Assembly: GCA_036675955.1 (NCBI GenBank)
Contig: JAKFDW010000175.1
Span: 1-51,778, forward strand
From: Pollutimonas sp036675955
GTDB lineage: Bacteria > Pseudomonadota > Gammaproteobacteria > Burkholderiales > Burkholderiaceae_B
Direction: 5' to 3'
DNA length: 51,778 bases
Shown here in pieces: positions 1 through 8,972 of the stretch. Position numbers and translations under genes: made by a program. Below the pieces are notes generated by a model. It was not told the DNA's origin. It did not search any database and saw only the letters and a list, made by a program, of their open reading frames with translations. Within the stretch, counting starts at the first letter, position 1. Each line of letters opens with the position of its first letter.

Positions 1-3
1 CAA

Positions 4-1152
4 ATGAGCCCTTTCCTCTGCCCCACGACCATACACATGGGCGTGGGCAGCTATGCAAAAGTCGCAGACTCGCTTCGCCAATGGAAAGCGAAGCGGCTGA
101 TGATCCTGCTCGACGGCGCGCTGGTGGACACCCAGTTCTATGCTGAAATCAAGCGCCTGCTCGAACAAGAAGTCGATCAGTTCAGCGTATTCACCGACAT
201 CGAGCCCGATCCCAGTGCAATCACCGTCGAGAAGGCCTACAGCCAGTGCCGGGAAAGCGGCGCAACCGCGCTCCTGGCCATCGGCGGCGGCAGCACAATG
301 GATGTCGCGAAAGCGGTCGGCATTCTTGCCACGAACGGCGGCCGTATTCACGACTACGAGGGCATCGAGAAATTTCGTACGCGCCCTCTGCCGCTGATCG
401 CCATACCGACGACGGCCGGCACGGGCTCTGAAGTGTCAGGCTCTTGCGTCATCACGGACACCGAGAAAAACCTGAAAATGTCCATCCGGCATGCGTCGCT
501 CAACCCTGCCGATGTTGCCATTCTGGACCCGCTGGCCTTGCGGACGGTACCGGCGCATGTGGCCGCCCATTCAGGTCTCGATGCCTTCGTACATGCCTTC
601 GAGTCCTATGTGTCGCGCCTGGCAAACCCTTTCACTGATGCTGTCAATTTGCACGCGCTGCAACTCATCTCGGGCAATATCCGGCAGTTTGTGGCCAATC
701 GGAATAACCTGGACGCGGGGCTGAACATGCTTTGCGGCTCAGCGTTGGCTGGAATGGCTTTCGGCTTGACGGGACTTGGAAATGTGCATTGCATGGCCAG
801 GTTCGTGGGCGCCTACTTCCATCTGTCGCACGGCCTCTCCAATGCCTTGTGCCTGCCTCATGTCGCCGCCTTTAACATGCCGGCCAACCCGGCAAAGTTT
901 GCACGCGTGGCCCAGGCGATGGGCGAGCACACAGAAGGCTTGCCCGAGCTGCATGCGGCGCGGCGCGCCGTTGACGCGATCAGCGCCCTATGTTCCGACC
1001 TGGGCATTCCCGGCAGGCTGAGGGATGCCGCCGTCACCTCCGACAAACTGGATGAGATGGCCGAACTATGCGTCCAGGCGAACTACAATCGATGGAACCC
1101 CCGGGACACGTCCAAACGCGACTTCCAGGAGCTTTTCCACCGCGCTTATTGA
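4..1152 (+). CDS. Iron-containing alcohol dehydrogenase (maleylacetate reductase-like)
   Basis: 382 residues, the normal size for group III Fe-dependent dehydrogenases, which reduce aldehydes, ketones or maleylacetate with NAD(P)H in the cytoplasm. The NAD-binding GGGS motif is at residues 94-97 and the PTTAGTGSE motif at 135-143. The four usual metal ligands are visible as D193, H197 (DAFVH), H262 (NVH) and H276 (SHG). The conserved second His of the usual VHxMAH motif is Arg266 here (VHCMAR), which is unusual near the nicotinamide site. The gene starts 3 bases into the window, so its ribosome-binding site and promoter lie outside. A LacI regulator follows after 27 bases, probably in the same transcript. 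Family assignment is firm; the substrate is unknown. Confidence 0.88.
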   Translation: MSPFLCPTTIHMGVGSYAKVADSLRQWKAKRLMILLDGALVDTQFYAEIKRLLEQEVDQFSVFTDIEPDPSAITVEKAYSQCRESGATALLAIGGGSTMDVAKAVGILATNGGRIHDYEGIEKFRTRPLPLIAIPTTAGTGSEVSGSCVITDTEKNLKMSIRHASLNPADVAILDPLALRTVPAHVAAHSGLDAFVHAFESYVSRLANPFTDAVNLHALQLISGNIRQFVANRNNLDAGLNMLCGSALAGMAFGLTGLGNVHCMARFVGAYFHLSHGLSNALCLPHVAAFNMPANPAKFARVAQAMGEHTEGLPELHAARRAVDAISALCSDLGIPGRLRDAAVTSDKLDEMAELCVQANYNRWNPRDTSKRDFQELFHRAY

Positions 1153-1179
1153 TCCCGGCGCACAACCTGAGACGATTCA

Positions 1180-2259
1180 GTGAAAACGCCGAAGAACGAC
1201 CACACCCCGAAAAGCCCGCGGAAATCGACCGCGGTCCCTGGCCGCCCCAAACGCGTGACTGCCAACGATGTTGCGCGCGAGGCGGGCGTGGCGGTGGGTA
1301 CGGTGTCGCGCGTCGCGAACGGCGCGCCCACCGTGACTGAAGAGGTGCGGAACCGGGTGCTCCAAGCCATACAAAAGCTTGGCTGGGCGCCCAATATTGC
1401 GGCACAAGGCATGCGGGGAATGCCCGCCCGCATGATAGGCTTCGTCTTCTCTGACATACGTAATCCTCTCTATTCCCATATGGTGAAGGGGGCTGAAGAC
1501 GCACTTAGCGAAAAAGGCTACATGCTTGTCGTTGCGAGCAGCGACGGGCTTCCCGAACGCGAAATAGCGCTCATTCAACTGTTCAGCGGCCGGCGCGCCG
1601 ATGGAATGCTGCTGACCGTCGAGGAAGAAACCAACGTGGCATTACAGCGCGCTATTCAGCGGGTGGGAATTCCATTCGTGATGGTGGAGCGAGAGCTGCC
1701 TTTACCCATCGACACCGTTGGCGCTGCGCATCAGCAAGGCACGTATCAAGCAGCCCAGCACCTCCTCAGTATCGGCCACCGACGTATCGCCCTGCTAAGC
1801 GGCGGACGCCACAATCGCGTAGGGCGAGACCGCCTGGAAGGCTTTTTACAGGCGCATGAAGAAGCAAAGGCGCCGGTTGATCCAGTGCTATTGCGTTTGG
1901 AGAGCTTCGCCGCCGAATATGGCTTTCGCGAGACCCAATCGCTTATCGGCCTGCCGAAACGGCCTACCGCCATTATTTCGGCAGGCCAACACCTGCTAAG
2001 CGGCGTGCTCGAAGCGATACGCCTGAAGGGGCTTAAAATTCCCGGCGATATCAGCTTGATAGCATCCAACGATACCGAACTGGCTCGTCTCGCAACGCCG
2101 CCCATTACCGCTATCCGCTACGATGCCTATGCGCTCGGCCGCGAGGCAGCACTGCAGTTGCTCCGGCGAATCAACGGCGAAGCGTCGTCAGAGCCGGTAC
2201 GGATCGAAATTCCAACAGAGTTTGTGTTACGGCAATCTTGCGTACCGCTTAGGCGGTAA
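1180..2259 (+). CDS. LacI-family transcriptional regulator
   Basis: 359 residues from a GTG start 27 bases after the dehydrogenase stop. A charged leader of about 24 residues precedes the LacI-type helix-turn-helix at residues 26-47 (VTANDVAREAGVAVGTVSRV). The hinge-helix region (LGWAPNIAAQGMRG) and a periplasmic-binding-like effector domain starting at RMIGFVFSDIRNPLYS follow. Such proteins bind palindromic operators and release them on binding a small carbohydrate-like or acid ligand. Being co-directional with the upstream dehydrogenase suggests it controls that gene and perhaps the downstream crotonase and binding-protein genes. I found no convincing LacI operator in the visible intergenic DNA. 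Confidence 0.92.
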   Translation: MKTPKNDHTPKSPRKSTAVPGRPKRVTANDVAREAGVAVGTVSRVANGAPTVTEEVRNRVLQAIQKLGWAPNIAAQGMRGMPARMIGFVFSDIRNPLYSHMVKGAEDALSEKGYMLVVASSDGLPEREIALIQLFSGRRADGMLLTVEEETNVALQRAIQRVGIPFVMVERELPLPIDTVGAAHQQGTYQAAQHLLSIGHRRIALLSGGRHNRVGRDRLEGFLQAHEEAKAPVDPVLLRLESFAAEYGFRETQSLIGLPKRPTAIISAGQHLLSGVLEAIRLKGLKIPGDISLIASNDTELARLATPPITAIRYDAYALGREAALQLLRRINGEASSEPVRIEIPTEFVLRQSCVPLRR

Positions 2260-2534
2260 ACCTGCGGCATCGCGACCACCTCTTCCAGCATTTCTTCCTT
2301 GCGTCAGCCAAGTGGACAAATTGAGTACACCGAGGACACTCGATTGCTTATTCTTAGGGCAGCAGAGACACGCTTTGACGCAACGGTTTCTTTTCCGAAG
2401 GCTATGGCAGCGACCAACCGCCCGATGAGTCCGATACCAACTGGCACAAACTTTGCTTCACTGCTTATAGCCCGTTGATATTGTTTCTCAGGTGCGACTA
2501 ATCCGTCGCGCCCGATTTCTGACAGAAGGAAGAC

Positions 2535-3344
2535 ATGACTGATCGCTACGCACGTTACGAAAGACTCATATTCGACCGCCCCAGCCCCAAGGTTCTGCGC
2601 ATCACCATGCGCTCGCCGCTCAAGATGGGAGCCATGGATGCCACAATGCATCGCGAAGTGTCGGAGATATGGCGCGATGTCGATGCAGATGACAGCGTGA
2701 ATGTCATCATTTTCACCGGCGACGGCAAAACTTTTTCCGCAGGCGGCGACCTGAAGCACGAGCGGAAGGTCTGCGATGACTATGCGCTAAGAATGCGGGC
2801 AATGAAAGAGTCGCGCGATCTCGTCACAAATATGCTGGATTGCCGCAAGCCCATTGTTACCGCAGCCAGAGGCTGGGCTGTCGGCGCGGGACTGGCAACC
2901 GTACTGCTTGCGGATGTGTCCATCGTCGCAAAGGATGCCAAGTTTTCGGACGGGCATTTGAAAATCGGCGTCGCCGCGGGAGACCACGCAGCCATCATCT
3001 GGCCGATTCTGTGCGGCATGGCCAAGGCAAAGTATTACCTGCTGACTGCCGAAACATTCACCGGGGAGGAAGCCGAACGCATGAACCTGGTTTCCCTTGC
3101 ATTGCCCGACGAAGAGGTGGAAGCTCGCGCCGTCGAGGTCGCCAACCGCCTTGCCCAGGGAGCACCCGCGGCCCAGCGATGGACCAAAATGATGCTGAAC
3201 CACTGGATCAAACAGGCACAGCCCATATTCGACGCTTCACTGGCATTCGAGTTCACCGGATTTGCAGGTCCTGAAGGCATCGAAGGAATTGATGCCTTTC
3301 TAGAAAAGCGCAGCCCCAGCTTCGACCCAGACTGTCCATTCTAA
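2535..3344 (+). CDS. Enoyl-CoA hydratase/isomerase (crotonase) family protein, non-canonical active site
   Basis: 269 residues with a GAAGGAAGAC ribosome-binding site before the ATG. The oxyanion-hole segments are present (FSAGGD at 67-72; GWAVGAGLA at 113-121). The two Glu residues of classical enoyl-CoA hydratase are missing: the first Glu position reads His (SDGHLKIG, H141) and the second region reads AGDHAAIIWP with D150. From memory, a His/Asp pattern of this kind (THV...AGDGG) recurs in a crotonase subgroup annotated as hydratases without proven reaction. It acts on a CoA thioester in the cytosol. The hydratase label is therefore a family name, not a proven reaction. Confidence 0.85.
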   Translation: MTDRYARYERLIFDRPSPKVLRITMRSPLKMGAMDATMHREVSEIWRDVDADDSVNVIIFTGDGKTFSAGGDLKHERKVCDDYALRMRAMKESRDLVTNMLDCRKPIVTAARGWAVGAGLATVLLADVSIVAKDAKFSDGHLKIGVAAGDHAAIIWPILCGMAKAKYYLLTAETFTGEEAERMNLVSLALPDEEVEARAVEVANRLAQGAPAAQRWTKMMLNHWIKQAQPIFDASLAFEFTGFAGPEGIEGIDAFLEKRSPSFDPDCPF

Positions 3345-3375
3345 CGACTAGCGATCGACACCATATCCTTTCTAC

Positions 3376-3399
3376 CGGTGGCCGGATCGCCGGCTACCG
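3376..3399. other. Strong hairpin between the crotonase and binding-protein genes
   Basis: Arms CGGTGGCCGG and CCGGCTACCG pair over ten positions with one G-T wobble around the loop ATCG. It sits 31 bases after the crotonase stop. No T-run follows, so it is not a classical intrinsic terminator. It could stabilise the 3' end of the upstream mRNA or attenuate transcription into the binding-protein gene. Confidence 0.4.
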
Positions 3400-3516
3400 C
3401 GGACACTGACGACAAGCTACACAAGTAACAGGCTCCAGTTGGGGCCAGGGTGCACTGTTGCCCGCAGGAACACACCAATAAAGAGATTCAACACAAATCC
3501 AAAAAGGAGAGAGACC

Positions 3517-4731
3517 ATGAAAAATCCTAAACTCTTGAAGCTGACGGCACTCATGCTGGGAACGTTATGTGCCAGTGTCACCGTCCACGCGCAGGACAAG
3601 GGCCCATTCCGCATCGGCGCCATCGTTGACATGAGCGGTGTGTATTCCGCCCACGGCGGCCCCGGCGGCGTCGAGGCTGTGAAAATGGCGGTCGAAGACT
3701 TCGGCGGCGAAATTCTGGGCCGCAAAATTGAAGTGCTTTCAGCCGACTATCAGAACAAGCTGGACGTCACCGCCGCACGCGCCCGGGAATGGTACGACCG
3801 GGACGGGGTAAGCATGATTATCGAGTCAACCGATTCGGCCTCCGCGCTCGCACTGCAAAAGCTGGGTAAGGAGAAAAAGAAACTGACGATCTTTGCTGGC
3901 TCGGCATCGTCATCCCTGACCAATGAAAATTGCTCTCCTTATGGCATTCACTATGTTTACGATACCTATGCCCTCGCACACGGCACTGGAGCTGCGGTAA
4001 CGCAGAATGGCGGAGAATCGTGGTTTTTCATCACTGCCGATTACGCTTTCGGGCACTCGCTAGAACGCGATACCAGCGCGGTGGTAAAGGAAAACAAGGG
4101 CAAGATCCTCGGCAATGTCCGCGCCCCGCTCAACACTGCAGATTTTTCCTCATACTTGCTGCAGGCGCAGGCATCCGGCGCCAAGGTGATAGGTCTGGCC
4201 AATGCCGGAACCGATACCCAGACGGCGGTACGGCAGGCGTCCGAGTTCGGCGTCACCCAGGGCGGGCAGCAGCTGGCCACCCTGCTGGTGTTTCTTCATG
4301 ATGTGAAGGGCATGGGGTTGCAAGCCGCACAAGGGCTGCAATTTACCACTGGCTTTTATTGGGATCGCAACGATGAAACCCGTGCCTTTTCCAAACGCTT
4401 CCACGATCGCCACAAAGGCATGCCTTCCATGGTACAGGCCGGGATGTATTCCGCCACGATGCATTATCTGAATGCCGTCAAGTCGGCAGGCACGGACGAC
4501 GCCGAAGCTGTGGCCGAACAGATGAAGAAAACGCCGATCAACGACTTCTACACACATAATGGCAAAATACGTGCCGACGGGCGCATGGTCTACGACATGT
4601 TTCTGGCGGAAGCCAAAAAGCCATCGGAATCCACGGGCCCGTGGGACCTGCTGAAGATCAATGCTGTGATTCCAGCCGATAAAGCATGGCGCCCTCTGTC
4701 AGAAAGCACCTGCCCGCTGGTCAAGAAGTAA
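3517..4731 (+). CDS. Branched-chain-amino-acid-type ABC transporter substrate-binding protein
   Basis: 404 residues. The start is the ATG preceded by AAAAAGGAGAGAGACC; an upstream in-frame ATG would add 26 residues before the signal peptide and is rejected. Residues 1-25 form a Sec signal peptide (KLLKLTALMLGTLCASVTVHA) cut before QDKG. The mature protein begins FRIGAIVDMSGVYSAHGGPGG, characteristic of type I periplasmic binding proteins of the LivK/amide-binding class, and runs to the usual length. It would deliver an organic acid, amino acid or amide to an inner-membrane ABC permease. No permease or ATPase gene is present in the window, so it is an orphan receptor here. Confidence 0.88.
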   Translation: MKNPKLLKLTALMLGTLCASVTVHAQDKGPFRIGAIVDMSGVYSAHGGPGGVEAVKMAVEDFGGEILGRKIEVLSADYQNKLDVTAARAREWYDRDGVSMIIESTDSASALALQKLGKEKKKLTIFAGSASSSLTNENCSPYGIHYVYDTYALAHGTGAAVTQNGGESWFFITADYAFGHSLERDTSAVVKENKGKILGNVRAPLNTADFSSYLLQAQASGAKVIGLANAGTDTQTAVRQASEFGVTQGGQQLATLLVFLHDVKGMGLQAAQGLQFTTGFYWDRNDETRAFSKRFHDRHKGMPSMVQAGMYSATMHYLNAVKSAGTDDAEAVAEQMKKTPINDFYTHNGKIRADGRMVYDMFLAEAKKPSESTGPWDLLKINAVIPADKAWRPLSESTCPLVKK

Positions 4732-4764
4732 GGCCTTCAACGCACGCAAAGAAGCTATAGCATG

Positions 4765-4800
4765 AAGATCGCCAGCGCAAAACGTCGGCGATCTTTCTTT
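4765..4800 (+). terminator. Rho-independent terminator after the binding-protein gene
   Basis: Perfect 9-bp stem AAGATCGCC / GGCGATCTT with a 13-base loop, running into TCTTT. It lies 34 bases after the stop codon at 4731 and separates the plus-strand unit from the convergent minus-strand gene ending at 4892. Confidence 0.75.
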
Positions 4801-4891
4801 CAGCAGACGGAGACGTGCTCGGCCTCAATAAAGGCGGTGCACCACGACCGCCGCAAACCATGATGAGGGCTGCACCCATGGCCGTCTCACA

Positions 4892-5593
4892 TTAAATCTC
4901 GCGCAGCAGCTTCCCATAGCCCTGGATGGCATCCGTCTCGCCGATCATCCGCAATGCTGCCCATATGCTGACTTGCGTGGTCGACAGAACCGGCTTTCCC
5001 AGCTCTTGCTCGAGTTGCTCTATCACGCCCATGGTCTTCCAGTTGGTGCAGGCAAGCACGATGGCTTCGGCCTCCGGGCGGTCGATTTCGCGGGCCAGCT
5101 CGAGCGCACTGTTGTCATCCAGTCGTCCGACGGCAAGGTTGTCGACCATGCCCAGGCCTTTGGCATGAACAACCTCGATACCACTGGCTTCCAGGAAGTC
5201 CTTGGCAATGCCATTCACACGGTCGTCATAGGCGGCACCCAAGGCCACGCGCGATACACCGAGCTTGCCAAGCGCTTCGACCAGGGCAGTCGACGTGGTC
5301 GTTGCCGGCTTGCCCGAGGCAAGCTCTATGCGCTGCGTTACCTCGAGGTCGTAGCCCAGGCCCTTGAGAAAGCTGGGGGCGGTGGCGCCCAACACGATCA
5401 CGTCGACATCGGCGCTGGCCAGGTTACGAGCCTGCACCTCAATGTCGCGCACGACATTTTCAATGGAGTCAGTAGCGATTTGCGTCAGGTACAGCCGGGC
5501 CACATGCAAGGTGACATGTGCCGGCAGCGCGCGGTAGAACTCGGGCTCGATGGTGGTATTTGAAGAAGGGACAAACAGACCGATACGGCTCAT
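4892..5593 (-). CDS. Asp/Glu racemase superfamily protein, single-cysteine (arylmalonate decarboxylase-like) type
   Basis: 233 residues, typical for the maleate isomerase/arylmalonate decarboxylase family. The N-terminal SSNTTIEPEF motif resembles maleate isomerases. Only one cysteine exists in the whole protein, C182 in LACTNWKTM, at the C-terminal catalytic position. The N-terminal position that is Cys in racemases and maleate isomerase reads Ala70 (VLGATAPSF), similar to the GTSLSF segment of arylmalonate decarboxylase. One-cysteine members protonate without the second acid/base, so a decarboxylase-type reaction is more likely than racemisation; this is inference. It follows the flavoprotein gene by 9 bases in the same direction and is probably co-transcribed. 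Confidence 0.82.
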   Translation of the reverse strand: MSRIGLFVPSSNTTIEPEFYRALPAHVTLHVARLYLTQIATDSIENVVRDIEVQARNLASADVDVIVLGATAPSFLKGLGYDLEVTQRIELASGKPATTTSTALVEALGKLGVSRVALGAAYDDRVNGIAKDFLEASGIEVVHAKGLGMVDNLAVGRLDDNSALELAREIDRPEAEAIVLACTNWKTMGVIEQLEQELGKPVLSTTQVSIWAALRMIGETDAIQGYGKLLREI

Positions 5594-5602
5594 TTTGAAT
5601 GC

Positions 5603-7114
5603 TCACTCAGAGGAATGAAAAACGGAAGTTGCTGCGGGCGACTGCGCTACATTGCGACCGGCAATACGGCCCGACACAAAAGCCCAGCCCAGGTGGTGTC
5701 CATGACCTTCGAGCAGCAATCCGCCCTGGCCTGCGGAGCCTGCCGCGTACAAACCGGGGAAGGGATGGTCATCAACGCCCAAGACCTCCAGCTGCTCGCT
5801 GACCGCCAGCCCTCCATCCGTAAACACCACATAGCTCCTGACGGGACCCAGGGCGCAGTAGGGTCCGCTGCCGATAGCGGGTCGGCCGCCGCGGTCCGTT
5901 GAGTGGTTGTAGGCGTCGATGGTCTCACGCAATGCAGGCAGAGGGACGCCCATGCTGTCGGCAAGCCCTTGCAACGTACTTGCCCGATGGAAGATGTCCG
6001 GCCGGTTGCGCTGATAGTCTTTCAGGTATGCATAGGCCACACCTGGTGCGGTCGATACAAAGTACGGCCACTGTTCGAACTTGCTCGCGACTGCGTCGTC
6101 CATCAGGATCCACGCCGTCTTTTCAGGCTGAAGCGCAACATCGGCTGCGGGTCTTCCGAGTTCATTGGTGAATCGAAGGCCCAGCTTATTGACCAAGATG
6201 CCGCCCTGGCGCAGCAGATCGGGAGATGGGCCCAGTGCCGTGGTAAGAAAGCTCATCAAGAAGGGGCGCAGCACCGCTTGCGGAAGATGCCCCATGGACC
6301 ACGCTATCATCCGCGCGACGAATCGGGATGGCGGCAAGCGCTGTACAAGATTACGACGCGTAGGCGGAATGAAACGCATGATCGGGCCGCGAACAACATC
6401 TCCATTGATCACTCGCGCACCGATGGCCAGAGCCATCCTATGACCGTCGCCCGTCGCCGTAGGGTTCACCGGGTCCACCGGTACTACGGACTCTGACGCA
6501 AGGCTACGCTTGAGGTCCGCAGCACCACTATAGTCGCCCGAGGCCAGAACCACGCCATGCCTTGCCAGGAAGCGGCTCTTGGTGCCATCAGGCCCTATGG
6601 CTTCCACACCGATCACACGGCCGTTGTCCACGATGAAGCTGCTGCACTTCGTGTCGACAACGATTTCCACGCCCAATGTCTTGCAGTGGCGGGCAAGGTG
6701 ATAGGCAAACGATTTTGAATTGGGTACGACATTGTGCATGCGCGCCACACGATGTGGAGGCTCTTCTTCCGGTCCGACGAAGACCACGCCCAGATCCATC
6801 AGCCACTGAAGCATTTCACTGCTGTTGTCGACCAGAATTCGTCGGAGCCGCAGGTTGTCCCGTGGGGCAAGCTCGCCCGCATGCAGGGCTAGGTCCTCGA
6901 AGTGTGCGTCGGCACTATCCTGGATGCCCGCGGCACGCTGATGCGGCGTGTCCGCGGCGGTCACCGAACCCACAGACCAGGACGTCGACCCGCCCGGCTC
7001 GGGGTTCTTTTCAAGCACCACGACGTGACGGCCCAGTTTGGCTGCCTCGTACGCTGCAGCCAAACCTGCGCCGCCCGCCCCGATGATCAGGACGTCGGAC
7101 ACGGTTGCCGTCAT
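5603..7114 (-). CDS. FAD-dependent oxidoreductase (fumarate reductase / 3-ketosteroid dehydrogenase-like flavoprotein)
   Basis: 503 residues. The chosen ATG at 7114 is preceded by GGAGG at a good distance and starts one residue run before the FAD-binding fold (VLIIGAGGAGLAAAYEAAKLG, motif GAGGAG at 12-17). An upstream in-frame ATG would only add an unrelated 24-residue leader. The C-terminal FAD motif PGLYAAGSAGQGG is present. The fold is that of the FAD_binding_2 family: fumarate reductase flavoproteins, KstD and related alkene-forming dehydrogenases. It lies directly upstream of the one-cysteine decarboxylase-like gene. A homologous pairing (flavoprotein plus maleate-isomerase-like protein) occurs again at 12408-14162 and 11614-12351. 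Confidence 0.87.
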   Translation of the reverse strand: MTATVSDVLIIGAGGAGLAAAYEAAKLGRHVVVLEKNPEPGGSTSWSVGSVTAADTPHQRAAGIQDSADAHFEDLALHAGELAPRDNLRLRRILVDNSSEMLQWLMDLGVVFVGPEEEPPHRVARMHNVVPNSKSFAYHLARHCKTLGVEIVVDTKCSSFIVDNGRVIGVEAIGPDGTKSRFLARHGVVLASGDYSGAADLKRSLASESVVPVDPVNPTATGDGHRMALAIGARVINGDVVRGPIMRFIPPTRRNLVQRLPPSRFVARMIAWSMGHLPQAVLRPFLMSFLTTALGPSPDLLRQGGILVNKLGLRFTNELGRPAADVALQPEKTAWILMDDAVASKFEQWPYFVSTAPGVAYAYLKDYQRNRPDIFHRASTLQGLADSMGVPLPALRETIDAYNHSTDRGGRPAIGSGPYCALGPVRSYVVFTDGGLAVSEQLEVLGVDDHPFPGLYAAGSAGQGGLLLEGHGHHLGWAFVSGRIAGRNVAQSPAATSVFHSSE

Positions 7115-7292
7115 GCGCGCGCCTCCGCCACGGTCTGTGAAATTCTGGTGGTGGAGCATGTCGGTTGGACGGCGTCCGTGCTCCATCGTTCAACGACGGT
7201 AATCAACATACTGCGTATTCCTTGCGATGGGATAGGTAGGTGCGGACTTGCCGTCACCCGCATTCACAGTGTGTCCGCTTCCGTCGCAAGGG

Positions 7293-7333
7293 GCAATTTG
7301 GAATTGGCAAAGCAGTGTTTTGTGATTCCTAAA
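7293..7333 (-). promoter_or_regulatory. 41-bp conserved upstream element, copy 1
   Basis: Begins GCAATTTG and ends TTTGTGATTCCTAAA on the plus strand. It matches a second element at 16075-16115 at 34 of 41 positions with no gaps (hand count). This copy overlaps the stop codon of the LysR gene and lies 178 bases upstream of the flavoprotein start at 7114, in the same orientation relative to the gene as copy 2. A shared operator for both units, possibly for the LysR regulator next door, is inferred. Confidence 0.55.
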
Positions 7334-8231
7334 CCTGCAATATGAAGTCGATCAGTTCCCGTGCGAACGGACGCAACTCGGACTGCTTTCGAACACAGAT
7401 GCGCAGTTCCCGGGTGGCCCATTCGTCCAGCAACTGCACTATCGAAATCTGTGACAAGCCGGAAAGGCGGCGTGCAGTCGTCTCGGGAAGCACTCCAACA
7501 CCGACGCCCGCCTCGACCATGCGGCACATCGCATCGTAGCTGGAAACCTGGATCCGCTTGTGCATAGTCCGGCCCAGTACTTCGACCTCTTGCTGCAGAT
7601 ACGAGTAACTGGCGCTGCGCGAATCCAGGCTGATGAACTCGTAATCCAGTGCATCGGCGAAATGCACGGACCGCAACTCCGCCAGCGGATGGCTCTGCGG
7701 CGCCACGATGACCATCTGATCTTTCTTGTAAGGCAGGGTCTCGAGTCCGTCTGCCGCAACGCGGGCCGAGATGACGCCGATGTCGGCGATCCCCTCAAGT
7801 ACTGCATGCACGATCTCGGCACTTAGCCTTTCTTGCAAGTCGACGGTAATAGCGGGATTAGTCTCGAAGAATCGAGCCAGAACCTCGGGCATGAATTCAC
7901 ATATTGCCGTGGCATTGGCAAACAGGCGCACATGTCCACGGACGCCCTGGGAAAAGGGCTGAATTTCGTGCTGTAGCTGCTCGATTTCGTTCAGAACGCG
8001 GAACGCATGCTCCAGGAGTACCTCGCCCGCTCGTGTAAGCGAGACGCCGCGCTTGTTCCGATAAAGAAGCTGGGCGCCGAGCCGCTCTTCGAGGCTCTTG
8101 ATACGCAGGCTAGCCGCAGCAACCGACAGGAAAACCTTCTCTGCGCCTTTGGTAAAGCTGTTGCTTTCCGCCACCATGACGAAAAGTCTGAGATCGACCA
8201 GGTCGAAGCGAGGAATGTTTGGGGTTGCCAT
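7329..8231 (-). CDS. LysR-family transcriptional regulator
   Basis: 300 residues, standard LysR length. The N-terminal winged helix-turn-helix covers roughly residues 10-68 (LVDLRLFVMVAESNSFTKGA...LGAQLLYRNKRGVSLTRAGE). The effector domain with VRLFANATAICEFMPEVLARF and the ADIGVISARV segment follows, ending in GVGVGVLPET. It would act as a tetrameric activator/repressor responding to a pathway intermediate. It sits inside the minus-strand catabolic block, 54 bases after the EthD-like gene and upstream of the second flavoprotein unit. No clear Shine-Dalgarno precedes the ATG. The two copies of the 41-bp element are the obvious candidate targets. Confidence 0.92.
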   Translation of the reverse strand: MATPNIPRFDLVDLRLFVMVAESNSFTKGAEKVFLSVAAASLRIKSLEERLGAQLLYRNKRGVSLTRAGEVLLEHAFRVLNEIEQLQHEIQPFSQGVRGHVRLFANATAICEFMPEVLARFFETNPAITVDLQERLSAEIVHAVLEGIADIGVISARVAADGLETLPYKKDQMVIVAPQSHPLAELRSVHFADALDYEFISLDSRSASYSYLQQEVEVLGRTMHKRIQVSSYDAMCRMVEAGVGVGVLPETTARRLSGLSQISIVQLLDEWATRELRICVRKQSELRPFARELIDFILQV

Positions 8232-8285
8232 GCAACCAAGCTTAACTGATAGCTCCGGGCGCGTGTATCCGGAAAAGCGAGAGTC

Positions 8286-8957
8286 CTACACGGCGTACAT
8301 AAGACCGTATATACCGATTTCGCCCTCACTCAGGCCGAGCACCTTGCCATCAGGCCAGTAGCGTAATAGCTTTCCGGCCGTTCGCGCGTAGTCATCGCGT
8401 GTCGCTTCGACCAGCAATACCCACTGTGCGCGGGCGTCGTCAGCACCCGACTTGCGATGCCCGTCATGGATATCGCGAAATGCGGGAGCCTGCTGCAATA
8501 AATGCACCGCTACAACGCCATGCAGCGCCTCCAGAGCGGGAACGACCTCATCCTGGACCGCCAATGCTGCTGCCTCGTCGGCGATGGCCGCCACATCAGG
8601 CCGGAAGCGCAATGAAAGCATAAGGCCACCTTCGCCCTTACCCGCGCTATGCCGGACCTTGAAGGTATCCCGCACTACGTTGCGAAACGTGGCACGCATG
8701 CGGATATCTCTAGCATCGACGTTGCGCTGCAGGCGCAGATAGTCATCAGATACCAGGTCCTCAGGCTCCTGCACTTCGTACAACGCCAACGTCGCCGGCC
8801 CAGTATCATTAATGGCTTGAAAACGTCTGACGCGACGCCATCCCGGCACGGCGATGCGGTCGGCAATATGCCGGTTTACGTACCAATCGTCGCATTCCTC
8901 GCGAACTGCAGGATCGATGTCGATCCAAAGTGCCAACACTGCCCTGCCTTGCATCAT
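8286..8957 (-). CDS. EthD-like tandem dimeric alpha-beta-barrel protein
   Basis: 223 residues. The ATG is preceded by GGGGAAAAACTT. Residues about 5-70 look like one ferredoxin-like barrel half (VLALWIDIDPAVREECDDWYVNRHIADRIAVPGW ... ALYEV), with the DWY..RHI...PG pattern seen in EthD-type proteins. A second, weaker repeat is suggested from about residue 108 (GLMLSLRF...VVPALEALHGVVAVHLLQ). EthD-like proteins are cofactor-free cyclases, isomerases, monooxygenases or ligand-handling proteins. It is the last gene after the PRISE reductase, 15 bases downstream. The family call is by pattern only and the role is unknown. Confidence 0.6.
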   Translation of the reverse strand: MMQGRAVLALWIDIDPAVREECDDWYVNRHIADRIAVPGWRRVRRFQAINDTGPATLALYEVQEPEDLVSDDYLRLQRNVDARDIRMRATFRNVVRDTFKVRHSAGKGEGGLMLSLRFRPDVAAIADEAAALAVQDEVVPALEALHGVVAVHLLQQAPAFRDIHDGHRKSGADDARAQWVLLVEATRDDYARTAGKLLRYWPDGKVLGLSEGEIGIYGLMYAV

Positions 8958-8972
8958 AAGTTTTTCCCCAGA

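Noticed and set aside
2260..2534. The 275-base gap before the crotonase gene as a possible insertion-sequence remnant
   Set aside because: No terminal repeats or transposase motif found; it holds only the ribosome-binding site of the next gene as far as I can see.
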